Under the pieces are notes generated by a model, which worked only from the letters and a program-made list of their open reading frames with translations, made no database searches and was not told the origin of the DNA. From JAJBWD01 sp041821285 (GTDB taxonomy: Bacteria; Bacillota; Clostridia; Clostridiales; Clostridiaceae), in the NCBI GenBank assembly GCA_041821285.1, contig JBGUER010000187.1:1-5131 (forward strand): 5,131 nucleotides of DNA. Direction: 5' to 3'. The translations under genes and the position numbers were made by a program. This document shows, piece by piece, positions 1-5,131 of this stretch (its first letter is position 1; each line of letters begins with the position of its first letter).

Positions 1-352
1 CTATATGCTTATACTCTTTTTCTATAAGATAAAGATTATCAAGAAGCCATTCCCCAGCTGGTACAATTTCATTTCTTTCTTTCACCTCTTTATCTAAAAT
101 TTCATAAGTTTTCACTATTTCATCAAAACTTTTATTTAAACATTCTAAAGTAGATTTACTTTTGCCCTTATTTTTTACTTCTCTATATTTTAAAGATATT
201 TCTTTTGCATACTCATCTAAATCATCCTTATTAAAATCCAAATCATTAAATGGCACCTGTTTTATTTGTCTGCAACTATTTTTTATGTAATATATAACAC
301 CCATAATAATACCAGCAATAACTATAATACTAACAATAATAGGAATAAGCAT
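1..352 (-). CDS. Membrane-anchored N-terminus of a probable GH94 / cyclic beta-1,2-glucan synthase-like protein (partial)
   Basis: The frame opens with ATG at 352, preceded five bases upstream by AAGGGGTGG, and runs off the left edge after 117 codons, so the C-terminal part is missing. Residues 2-23 are an uninterrupted hydrophobic segment (LIPIIVSIIVIAGIIMGVIY), a likely membrane anchor. A charged, probably helical stretch follows (residues 38-95). Residues 98-112 read PAGEWLLDNLYLIEK. This closely resembles the 'PAAEWLLDNFhIvEeQ' motif that precedes the glycosyltransferase region of NdvB/Cgs cyclic beta-1,2-glucan synthases and related clostridial glycosyltransferase-36/GH94 giants of well over 2000 residues. 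Such enzymes build or phosphorolyse beta-glucans at the membrane. Family assignment rests on this one motif plus the N-terminal anchor; the catalytic domains lie outside the window, so activity cannot be judged. The gene follows lysA on the same strand but is separated from it by a strong terminator, so it is probably transcribed independently. Confidence 0.72.
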   Translation of the reverse strand, partial: MLIPIIVSIIVIAGIIMGVIYYIKNSCRQIKQVPFNDLDFNKDDLDEYAKEISLKYREVKNKGKSKSTLECLNKSFDEIVKTYEILDKEVKERNEIVPAGEWLLDNLYLIEKEYKHI

Positions 353-357
353 ATTTT

Positions 358-381
358 CCACCCCTTCATAAATTTATACCA
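358..381 (-). promoter_or_regulatory. Ribosome binding site and weak candidate extended -10 for the leftmost gene
   Basis: On the minus strand AAGGGGTGG (366-358) sits five bases before the ATG at 352 and fixes that start. Just upstream is TGGTATAAA (381-373), which fits an extended -10 box (TGn plus TATAAA). No good -35 lies 16-18 bases further up, and the implied leader would be only about 15 bases, so the promoter part is tentative. The gap 353-454 contains nothing else beyond the lysA terminator. Confidence 0.3.
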
Positions 382-424
382 ATTTCTTATTCCACTAGTA
401 TTACCCAAAATACCATAAAATATT

Positions 425-457
425 AAAAAAAAATAGCGAATTAATTCGCTATTTTTA
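425..457 (-). terminator. Intrinsic terminator of lysA, overlapping the stop codon
   Basis: Positions 429-456 form a perfect 28-base palindrome (AAAAATAGCGAATT followed by its reverse complement), giving a stem with a GC-containing core and an AT-rich tip. On the minus strand it ends in nine consecutive T (433-425), the classical layout of a Rho-independent terminator. The lysA stop codon (457-455) lies in the first bases of the stem. On the plus strand the run is only five T, so any plus-strand activity would be weaker, and no plus-strand gene precedes it. Confidence 0.88.
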
Positions 458-1744
458 TATTTCTCCTCTTATTAAATCTTCATAACTTTGTCTTTCACAA
501 ATAAGCCTTGTATCTCCTTTATTAGCCATAATAACTGCAGCTCTCCTTATCTTATTATAATTAGATGACATAGAATATCCATATGCACCTGTTGATAAAA
601 CAGCTAAAACATCTCCACTTTTTGCCTTAGGGATTAAAACATTACTTAATAATATGTCTGATGATTCACAACATTTTCCTGATATTGTTACTGTTTCTTT
701 TTTTTCTTCATCCACTCTATTAGCAATAACACATTCATACTCTGCCTTATATAAAGCAGGTCTAATATTATCAGTCATGCCACCATCAACCGCAACATAT
801 TTTCTAACATCTTCTATTCTCTTTATAGAACCTACTGTGTATAACGTTGTGCCTGCATTACCAACTATAGACCTTCCTGGCTCAATAATTAATCTTGGCA
901 TATTAATATCTAATTTATTTTTCATTAACTTTGCTTTTTTAAGTATTTTTTCACAAACAAGTTTTGTAGGAACAGGTAAATCTCCTTCTTTGTAATATAT
1001 ACCAAATCCGCCTCCTAAATCCAATTCTTGTAATTCATATCCTATATCATCTTTTATATTTTTTATTAAATTCATCATTACTTCCACAGCATCTATAAAT
1101 GGTTCTATCTCAAATATTTGAGAACCTATATGACAATGTATACCCATAAGTTCAATATTAGGAAGTTCTATAGCTTTCTTAACTGCCTGAATTAATTTAT
1201 CATTTACAATGGTAAAACCAAATTTAGAATCTATTTGTCCTGTTTTGATATATTCATGAGTATGCGCCTCTATTCCCGGTGTTACTCTTAATAATATTTT
1301 TTGAACATAAGATTCTTCTGAAGCTAATTTATTAATTTCTTCCATTTCATATAAATTATCCACAACAAATCTTCCAACTTTTAAATCTATCCCCATTTTT
1401 ATCTCATCTATTGTTTTATTATTACCATGAAAATAAACATTTTCAAGAGGAAATCCACTTTTATAAGCAGTATATAGCTCACCACCTGATACCACATCTA
1501 AACTCATATTTTCATCTTTTAATATCTTGCACATAGCTAGTGTTAAAAATGCTTTCCCAGCATAAGCTACTTTATTCTCATTTCCATTACAAAAATTAGT
1601 TTTATAATCTCTTATATTATTTAAAATTAGTTCTTCATCATAAACATAAACAGGTGTACCATACTTATTAACTATATCTTTAGCTATAACCCCGCCAATA
1701 CTAATATTGTTAGATTCTATTTTCATCGTTCCAAACATTTTCAT
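455..1744 (-). CDS. lysA: Diaminopimelate decarboxylase
   Basis: This is a PLP-dependent, fold-type III decarboxylase that converts meso-2,6-diaminopimelate to L-lysine and CO2, the last step of lysine synthesis, in the cytosol. The protein is 429 residues, normal for LysA. Family motifs in order: YAGKA with the PLP-binding Lys64; HCHIGSQ (203-209); the phosphate-binding glycine loop GGGFGI (244-249); EPGRSIVGNAG (288-298); DGGMTDNIRPALY (320-332); CCESSD (358-363), whose Cys/Glu contribute to the active site across the dimer; and GAYGYSMSSNYN (386-397). ATG at 1744 is chosen because GGGAGG lies just upstream. The frame stays open to a GTG at 1792, but that codon sits in the loop of the riboswitch terminator, so initiation there is implausible. 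The gene is single, with no other dap gene beside it. It is controlled by the lysine riboswitch immediately upstream and ends at a strong terminator. Confidence 0.97.
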   Translation of the reverse strand: MKMFGTMKIESNNISIGGVIAKDIVNKYGTPVYVYDEELILNNIRDYKTNFCNGNENKVAYAGKAFLTLAMCKILKDENMSLDVVSGGELYTAYKSGFPLENVYFHGNNKTIDEIKMGIDLKVGRFVVDNLYEMEEINKLASEESYVQKILLRVTPGIEAHTHEYIKTGQIDSKFGFTIVNDKLIQAVKKAIELPNIELMGIHCHIGSQIFEIEPFIDAVEVMMNLIKNIKDDIGYELQELDLGGGFGIYYKEGDLPVPTKLVCEKILKKAKLMKNKLDINMPRLIIEPGRSIVGNAGTTLYTVGSIKRIEDVRKYVAVDGGMTDNIRPALYKAEYECVIANRVDEEKKETVTISGKCCESSDILLSNVLIPKAKSGDVLAVLSTGAYGYSMSSNYNKIRRAAVIMANKGDTRLICERQSYEDLIRGEI

Positions 1745-1750
1745 AAAATC

Positions 1751-1759
1751 ACTCCTCCC
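1751..1759 (-). promoter_or_regulatory. lysA: lysA ribosome binding site
   Basis: On the minus strand GGGAGGAGT (1759-1751) contains a strong Shine-Dalgarno core, GGAGG (1758-1754), nine bases before the ATG at 1744. It lies downstream of the riboswitch terminator's T-run, so control is expected at transcription rather than by hiding this site. Confidence 0.85.
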
Positions 1760-1767
1760 ATAATAAT

Positions 1768-1807
1768 AAAAAAAACCTATAAACAAAGGCACACTCTGCT
1801 TATAGAT
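1768..1807 (-). terminator. Riboswitch-controlled intrinsic terminator in the lysA leader
   Basis: On the minus strand, CTATAAGCAGAG (1805-1794) pairs with CTTTGTTTATAG (1788-1777) over 12 base pairs, two of them G-U, around a five-base loop. Eight T follow (1775-1768). This is the expression platform of the lysine riboswitch: with lysine bound it should form and stop transcription before lysA. A candidate antiterminator pairs ACAAGG (1831-1826, the 3' strand of P1) with CCTTTGT (1789-1783, inside the 3' arm of this hairpin), with one bulged base. That alternative pairing is an inference by eye. Confidence 0.88.
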
Positions 1808-1825
1808 TTAAAGCTTCCTGTAATC

Positions 1826-1984
1826 CCTTGTAGCTCTCCACATATAGTGACAGCCTAACAGATATTATCTGAAAAACCAGAAGTTATAACGCCTTATTAC
1901 TTCTTCGGCTTAAAGCCCCTTTCTCTAAATTCACAGCTTGCCAGCTCCATTAGATACTATTGACTTAAGCACCTCTACTTAAGG
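1826..1984 (-). ncRNA. Lysine riboswitch (L box) aptamer
   Basis: The minus-strand leader carries the conserved L-box blocks in order: AGAGGTGC just inside helix P1 (near 1976-1969), the AGTA element, GGGGC...GCCGAAG (about 1920-1902), CTGG, GTTAGGCTGTCA, and GGAGAGCTAC closing P1. P1 is GTAG/CTAC plus CCTT/AAGG (1984-1975 with 1833-1826), with two unpaired A. P4 is a clear hairpin (1904-1879) with AGAAGT/ACTTCT, and P5 is CAGAT/ATCTG (1871-1859). The aptamer binds free L-lysine. It lies directly upstream of lysA with a terminator between, which is the standard arrangement for lysine-repressed attenuation in Firmicutes. Confidence 0.96.
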
Positions 1985-2002
1985 TAATTAATATTTTAAT
2001 AA

Positions 2003-2031
2003 ATTTTAGCATAAATATTCATTAAATGCAA
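2003..2031 (-). promoter_or_regulatory. Promoter of the lysA riboswitch transcript
   Basis: On the minus strand TTGCAT (2031-2026) and TAAAAT (2008-2003) are separated by exactly 17 bases, and the -10 is preceded by TGC, giving an extended -10. This fits a housekeeping sigma-A type promoter. Transcription would begin near 1996, about a dozen bases before the aptamer's P1 helix, which is where an L-box leader should start. Confidence 0.82.
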
Positions 2032-2047
2032 TTATAAATTTGTATAA

Positions 2048-3349
2048 TTATAAATTGTAAAAGTATTCAAAAGATTGCTTTGCATAAGTATGATCTAATA
2101 CCCCAGCTAATTCTCTTATAGAATGCATTGCGAGCAATGGATTTCCTATATCAACAGACCTAATATTTATATGACTTGAAGATATTGGTCCTATAGTAGA
2201 CCCACCTATTTCATCAGATCTATTAACAAATTTTTGGTATGGAACTTTTGCATTTTTACATATCTCTTCATATACTGATGATGAATCAGAATCTGATGTG
2301 TATTTATGAGCTGCACTTATCTTTATTACTGGTCCCTTATTTATTACAGGCCTATTAGTAGGATCTACTTTTTCTAAAAAATTAGGATGAACTCCATGTG
2401 CCGAATCCGCAGATATTAAAAATGACCTAGAAAGTGCTCTGAAATAATCCTCTTTATCCATTCCCATACTATATATTATTCTTTCTAAGACCGATTTTAA
2501 AAAAGGTGAGTCTGCTCCTTGTTTTGTACCACTTCCAACCTCTTCATTATCAAACAAAGCCAAAATATTACATCCACTTTTAGAACTACTTTTTACCATA
2601 GCAGTTAATGCACTATGTACCAATTCTAAATCATCCAATCTTGAAGATGAAATAAATTCATTATTAGCACCCATAATAACTCCCTTTTCACACTCATATA
2701 AAAACAAATCAAAATCTAAAATATCTTCCTTTTGAATTTTAAGTTCTTCACATAATAAATTGATTAAATATTCATCTTCATTAAATTTATTATTTATAGT
2801 AGCAATAATAGGTAATATATCCTTTTGCCTATTTAGTTCTACTCCTTTATTTACTTGTCTATTCATATGGATAGCTAAGTTTGGGATTATAGCGATAGGT
2901 CTTTTTATATTAACTAATTTATTTATAGGACGCAATATATCATCACTTTTTAAACTAACCCTTCCAGCTATTGAAAGTGGTCTATCTAGCCAGGTATTTA
3001 ATATAGGTCCACCATAAACTTCAGTATTTAATTTTAAATAGGAATTTTCAACTTTTATCTCTGGATTAGGTTTTATCCTAAAACAAGGACAATCAGTATG
3101 CGCACCTATTATTTTAAATCCATATTTGTATATTTCTGTATTTGGTACACTGAAAGCAATAAGTGCAGAATCATTCTTAGTTACATAATATTTATATCCT
3201 GGTTTTATGTTCCATCTTTTTTCTTCTTCAAGCTTGATATAACCATTATTTTCAAGAATTGAAGAGACTTTATCTACAGCATGAAAAGATGTTTGACTTT
3301 CATTAATAAAATTCAACAAATCATTTGCATATTCTAATTCTTTATTCAT
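2048..3349 (-). CDS. apeB: M18-family (aspartyl-type) aminopeptidase
   Basis: This is a dinuclear-metal aminopeptidase of family M18, which removes N-terminal residues (acidic ones in characterised relatives) from peptides; relatives form tetrahedral dodecamers in the cytosol. The protein is 433 residues, matching the shorter 'aminopeptidase 2' (apeB) group. Expected metal ligands are visible: His84 in GAHTDCP, Asp239 in SRLDD, Glu270 next to the catalytic base Glu269 in DNEEVGS (267-273), Asp315 in SADSAHGVHPN (313-323), and His409 in MHSIRE (408-413). Other family blocks are TWLDRPLSIAGRV (119-131), LAIHMNR (158-164), GPVIK (339-343) and GGSTIGPI (382-389). There is no signal peptide. ATG at 3349 is chosen because AGGGGTG lies five bases upstream; the frame is open a further 23 codons, but that stretch runs through the promoter. 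The substrate is inferred from the family. No convincing terminator separates its end from the lysA promoter. Confidence 0.94.
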   Translation of the reverse strand: MNKELEYANDLLNFINESQTSFHAVDKVSSILENNGYIKLEEEKRWNIKPGYKYYVTKNDSALIAFSVPNTEIYKYGFKIIGAHTDCPCFRIKPNPEIKVENSYLKLNTEVYGGPILNTWLDRPLSIAGRVSLKSDDILRPINKLVNIKRPIAIIPNLAIHMNRQVNKGVELNRQKDILPIIATINNKFNEDEYLINLLCEELKIQKEDILDFDLFLYECEKGVIMGANNEFISSSRLDDLELVHSALTAMVKSSSKSGCNILALFDNEEVGSGTKQGADSPFLKSVLERIIYSMGMDKEDYFRALSRSFLISADSAHGVHPNFLEKVDPTNRPVINKGPVIKISAAHKYTSDSDSSSVYEEICKNAKVPYQKFVNRSDEIGGSTIGPISSSHINIRSVDIGNPLLAMHSIRELAGVLDHTYAKQSFEYFYNL

Positions 3350-3354
3350 AAATT

Positions 3355-3361
3355 CACCCCT
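3355..3361 (-). promoter_or_regulatory. apeB: Ribosome binding site of the aminopeptidase gene
   Basis: AGGGGTG on the minus strand, five bases before the ATG at 3349, decides the start in favour of a 433-residue protein over the longer open frame reaching 3418. Confidence 0.8.
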
Positions 3362-3373
3362 AATTAATATATT

Positions 3374-3401
3374 AATATAACACAATAACATAATATTACA
3401 A
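3374..3401 (-). promoter_or_regulatory. Candidate promoter of the aminopeptidase gene
   Basis: On the minus strand TTGTAA (3401-3396) and TATATT (3379-3374) are 16 bases apart, and TGT precedes the -10, giving an extended -10. The predicted start of transcription is near 3367, leaving a leader of roughly 18 bases that includes the ribosome binding site. The region is very AT-rich, so chance matches are possible. This promoter overlaps the opposing one at 3385-3414. Confidence 0.55.
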
Positions 3402-3411
3402 ACTATGTTAT
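3385..3411. repeat. Inverted repeat spanning the divergent promoters (candidate operator)
   Basis: ATAACATA (3385-3392) and TATGTTAT (3404-3411) are perfect 8-base inverted repeats around an 11-base spacer. The left arm covers the -35 and the right arm enters the -10 of the plus-strand promoter; the -35 of the opposing promoter lies in the spacer. The placement is what one expects for a dimeric repressor site, but the bound factor is unknown and AT-rich DNA yields such dyads by chance. Confidence 0.45.
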
Positions 3412-3414
3412 AAT
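3385..3414 (+). promoter_or_regulatory. Candidate promoter of the cation transporter gene
   Basis: A consensus TATAAT (3409-3414) is preceded by TGT (3406-3408), giving an extended -10. ATAACA (3385-3390) matches the -35 consensus at four of six positions with an 18-base spacer. Transcription would start near 3421, about 45 bases before the ATG at 3466. A second TATAAT at 3444-3449 is too close to the ribosome binding site to be useful. Confidence 0.65.
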
Positions 3415-3417
3415 ACA

Positions 3418-3444
3418 AGGAATGATATACAATATATGATTCCT
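3418..3444. repeat. Near-perfect dyad in the transporter leader (candidate operator or RNA hairpin)
   Basis: AGGAATGATATA (3418-3429) and TATATGATTCCT (3433-3444) are inverted repeats matching at 11 of 12 positions around the three-base centre CAA. The dyad starts four bases after the -10 box and covers the predicted transcription start. It could be an operator for a dimeric regulator, for instance a metal sensor given the downstream transporter, or a hairpin at the very 5' end of the mRNA. It does not closely match a textbook Fur, Zur or MntR box as far as can be judged by eye. Confidence 0.5.
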
Positions 3445-3453
3445 ATAATATTC

Positions 3454-3460
3454 AAGGAGG
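3454..3460 (+). promoter_or_regulatory. Ribosome binding site of the cation transporter gene
   Basis: AAGGAGG, a full Shine-Dalgarno match five bases before the ATG at 3466. It rules against the upstream in-frame ATG at 3436, which lies inside the dyad and has no such site. Confidence 0.9.
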
Positions 3461-3465
3461 AAATA

Positions 3466-4644
3466 ATGTTTTCTGAATATTTAATTCATCATTTTGTTAA
3501 AAATTATACTGAAATTGAAGAAGAAAAAGTTAGAGATTCCTATGGTTATCTAGCTGGAATAATAGGAATAATACTAAATCTAGTGTTATTTATAGTTAAA
3601 TTTATAATAGGTCTAGTAACCTTTAGTATAGCTATTACCGCAGATTCCTTTAATAATTTATCCGATTCAGCATCATCATTAATAACTATACTAGGATTTA
3701 AATTATCAGCAAAACCTGCAGATTTAGAACATCCATTTGGTCATGGTAGATTAGAATATCTCTCCGGTCTTATGGTTAGCTTTTTAGTTCTTTTAGTAGG
3801 AATAGAATTTATCAAAACTTCTTTTAATAGAATATTATCTCCTGTATCAGTTAAATTCTCAATACTTCCTTTCATTTTAATATTAATATCTATACTTATA
3901 AAAATATGGCTATCACGATTTAATAAATTAATAGGCGATAAAATAGACTCAAAAGCTTTAAAAGCTTCATCTTTTGATGCATTGAGTGATGTAATAACAT
4001 CATCAACCACAGCAGTATCTTTTCTACTTGCTAAAATAACATCAATACCAATAGATGGCTATATAGGCATACTTATTTCTCTATTTATTATATATTCTGG
4101 CTATTCACTAATTAAAGATACTATTAACCCACTACTAGGTGAAGCCCCTGATAAAAAACTAGTAAAAAAACTAGAAGATACTGTTTTATCTTATGAATAT
4201 ATAACCGGCGTTCACGATACTGTAATTCACAATTATGGACCAGGAAGAGTTATGGCAAGTATCCACGCGGAAGTTCCTTATGATATATCTATAATGAAAA
4301 TTCATGAAATAATAGATAAAGCTGAAAAAGAAATTTCAATTTTACTAAAAATGCAACTAATAATTCATATGGATCCTATTAATAATAGTGAATATATAAT
4401 TATAGAAAAAAAAGATATAGTAAAAATACTAAAAGAAAACTTTTCTTATATTTCCTCTATTCATGATTTTCGAATAGTAGGAGACGGTGATATAAAGAAT
4501 CTAATATTTGATGTAGTTATTAAATATGATAAGAATACAAAAAAAACCAACGAAATTATAGAACAAGAAATCATATCCGAAATAAAGAAACATCATCCAT
4601 TATATAATATAATTCTAACTATAGACAAAGATTTTACAAGATAA
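3466..4644 (+). CDS. Cation diffusion facilitator (CDF) transporter, probable Mn2+ exporter, with duplicated C-terminal domain
   Basis: This inner-membrane exporter of divalent metal ions should exchange metal for protons. It has 392 residues against about 300 for FieF-type relatives. Six hydrophobic segments lie near residues 28-50, 55-76, 99-118, 131-149, 166-190 and 195-216. The transport site combines Asn63/Asp67 in TM2 (ADSFNNLSD) with Asp171/Asp175 in TM5 (FDALSD). Zn2+ carriers typically have His in TM5; an N/D-D-D-D site is associated with Mn2+ transporters such as streptococcal MntE, so Mn2+ (or Fe2+) is inferred. The loop motif PADLEHPFGHG keeps Asp86, His89 and His93, equivalent to the second FieF site. 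The cytosolic domain (about 222-305) keeps all five FieF-type ligands: His250, His267, His280, His301 and Asp303. The extra length (about 310-392) looks like a second, degenerate copy of that domain. The gene is divergent from the aminopeptidase and convergent with the chemotaxis gene. Confidence 0.93.
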   Translation: MFSEYLIHHFVKNYTEIEEEKVRDSYGYLAGIIGIILNLVLFIVKFIIGLVTFSIAITADSFNNLSDSASSLITILGFKLSAKPADLEHPFGHGRLEYLSGLMVSFLVLLVGIEFIKTSFNRILSPVSVKFSILPFILILISILIKIWLSRFNKLIGDKIDSKALKASSFDALSDVITSSTTAVSFLLAKITSIPIDGYIGILISLFIIYSGYSLIKDTINPLLGEAPDKKLVKKLEDTVLSYEYITGVHDTVIHNYGPGRVMASIHAEVPYDISIMKIHEIIDKAEKEISILLKMQLIIHMDPINNSEYIIIEKKDIVKILKENFSYISSIHDFRIVGDGDIKNLIFDVVIKYDKNTKKTNEIIEQEIISEIKKHHPLYNIILTIDKDFTR

Positions 4645-4673
4645 AAGAGAAGCAAAGCCTCTCTTATTTTTTT
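4645..4673 (+). terminator. Terminator between convergent genes, probably bidirectional
   Basis: AAGAGA (4645-4650) pairs with TCTCTT (4660-4665), continued after one mismatch by GC/GC (4652-4653 with 4657-4658) around an AAA loop. Seven T follow on the plus strand (4667-4673), ending the transporter transcript right after its stop codon. The stop codon of the convergent chemotaxis gene (4666-4664) lies in the right arm. On the minus strand the hairpin is followed by only four T, so activity there would be weaker. Confidence 0.82.
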
Positions 4674-5131
4674 ACTATTTTTTTTAATTCCTTGGTTGTC
4701 TTATTTACCTGTTCAAATAAATCACTTATATTAACTATTTTTTCATTTTGTTCTTCCATAGACGCTGATATTTCTTCTGTAGTTGCTGAATGTTCTTCTG
4801 ATATAGCCGCTAACATTTCAACTTCTGTTCCAATCTTATCAAAACCTTCTTGCACTCTATTTATTAAATCATATTCTTCCCGTACATTATTATTTAATTG
4901 ATTGAATTTTTCACCTAAATTACTAAAACTATCATTTACATCACTTACAATTTCCTTACCACTTGAACTTGCTATATTCCCAGCTTGTACAGAACTTAAC
5001 GTATTCTTAGATGCTATTTCCAAAGCCTCAACTATGCATGCTATATCATCAACTGTCTTTTGACTGCTTTCTGATAATTTTCTTATTTCTTCCGCCACCA
5101 CATTAAAACTTTTACCAGCTTCTCCAGCTCT
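4664..5131 (-). CDS. Methyl-accepting chemotaxis protein, C-terminal signalling domain (partial)
   Basis: The frame enters from the right edge and ends at TAA (4666-4664), giving the last 155 residues; the sensory and membrane parts lie outside the window. The first visible residues, RAGEAGKSFNVVAEEIRKLS, are the highly conserved stretch just after the hairpin tip of the MCP signalling domain, which contacts CheA and CheW. The rest is a long polar coiled coil with heptad-like spacing. It includes a Glu/Gln/Ser/Thr-rich stretch, AISEEHSATTEEISASMEEQ, of the kind methylated by CheR and demethylated by CheB. The protein ends in LKKIVKK, with no CheR-docking pentapeptide of the NWETF type. An internal GTG at 5101 could be mistaken for a start, but the conserved motif continues upstream of it in frame, so the gene is truncated by the window and not short. 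The ligand and topology cannot be told. Confidence 0.94.
   Translation of the reverse strand, partial: RAGEAGKSFNVVAEEIRKLSESSQKTVDDIACIVEALEIASKNTLSSVQAGNIASSSGKEIVSDVNDSFSNLGEKFNQLNNNVREEYDLINRVQEGFDKIGTEVEMLAAISEEHSATTEEISASMEEQNEKIVNISDLFEQVNKTTKELKKIVKK

Noticed and set aside
654..995. Open frame of 113 codons on the plus strand inside lysA
   Set aside because: It is antisense to an unmistakable lysA, has no ribosome binding site and no family motif; it is a by-product of codon use on the other strand.
1745..1792. Possible 16-residue N-terminal extension of LysA from GTG at 1792
   Set aside because: The GTG lies in the loop of the riboswitch terminator, and the residues would be encoded by the hairpin and T-run. 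A strong ribosome binding site serves the ATG at 1744.
2031..2056. Direct repeat ATTATAAATT at 2031-2040 and 2047-2056
   Set aside because: Only ten bases, all A/T, in AT-rich DNA; it overlaps the end of the aminopeptidase gene and the lysA -35 and is best explained by chance.
2760..3017. Open frame of 85 codons on the plus strand inside the aminopeptidase gene
   Set aside because: Antisense to conserved M18 motifs. The hydrophobic translation is typical of a reverse frame in AT-rich DNA.
3741..4010. Open frame of 89 codons on the minus strand inside the CDF gene
   Set aside because: Antisense to the conserved transporter core, with no ribosome binding site or recognisable domain.
4692..4901. 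Open frame of 69 codons on the plus strand inside the chemotaxis gene
   Set aside because: Antisense to the conserved signalling domain; Ser/Cys-rich composition is expected from reversing a Glu/Ser-rich coiled coil.
1..5131. Search for a new defence, mobile or multi-gene system
   Set aside because: The window is filled by recognisable core genes with normal lengths and intact motifs. There are no integrases, transposases, terminal repeats, spacer arrays, toxin-antitoxin-like pairs or unexplained gene clusters.

Overview
The window is strongly AT-rich, uses A/T-ending codons throughout, and carries strong Shine-Dalgarno sites (AAGGAGG, GGGAGG, AGGGGTG). Its protein motifs are typical of low-GC anaerobic Firmicutes. 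A Clostridium-like chromosome is the best inference; the species cannot be named from the sequence alone.

Layout. Five protein genes are visible, three complete and two cut by the window edges. From left to right: (1) the N-terminus of a membrane-anchored protein on the minus strand, probably a very large GH94/cyclic beta-1,2-glucan synthase-like enzyme, cut by the left edge; (2) lysA (diaminopimelate decarboxylase), minus strand, ending in a perfect palindromic terminator that overlaps its stop codon; (3) a lysine riboswitch (L box) with its own intrinsic terminator and a good upstream promoter, controlling lysA; (4) an M18-family aminopeptidase (apeB type), minus strand; (5) a short divergent intergenic region with overlapping promoters and two consecutive 27-bp dyads; (6) a cation diffusion facilitator on the plus strand with an Asn/Asp metal site suggestive of Mn2+ and a duplicated C-terminal domain; (7) a hairpin terminator shared with the convergent gene; (8) the C-terminal signalling domain of a methyl-accepting chemotaxis protein, minus strand, cut by the right edge.

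How the parts work together. The clearest regulatory circuit is feedback control of the last step of lysine synthesis: lysine binds the leader RNA, the terminator forms, and lysA is switched off. The aminopeptidase gene lies just upstream of the lysA promoter with no convincing terminator between them, so its transcripts may also run into the riboswitch. The aminopeptidase and the cation transporter are divergent and their promoters physically overlap, so they may be co-regulated or interfere with each other. The outer genes show no functional link to lysine metabolism; this looks like ordinary core chromosome.

No mobile element, CRISPR array, tRNA, rRNA or convincing novel multi-gene system is seen. 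The observations most worth checking are the dyads between the divergent genes and the degenerate second C-terminal domain of the transporter.
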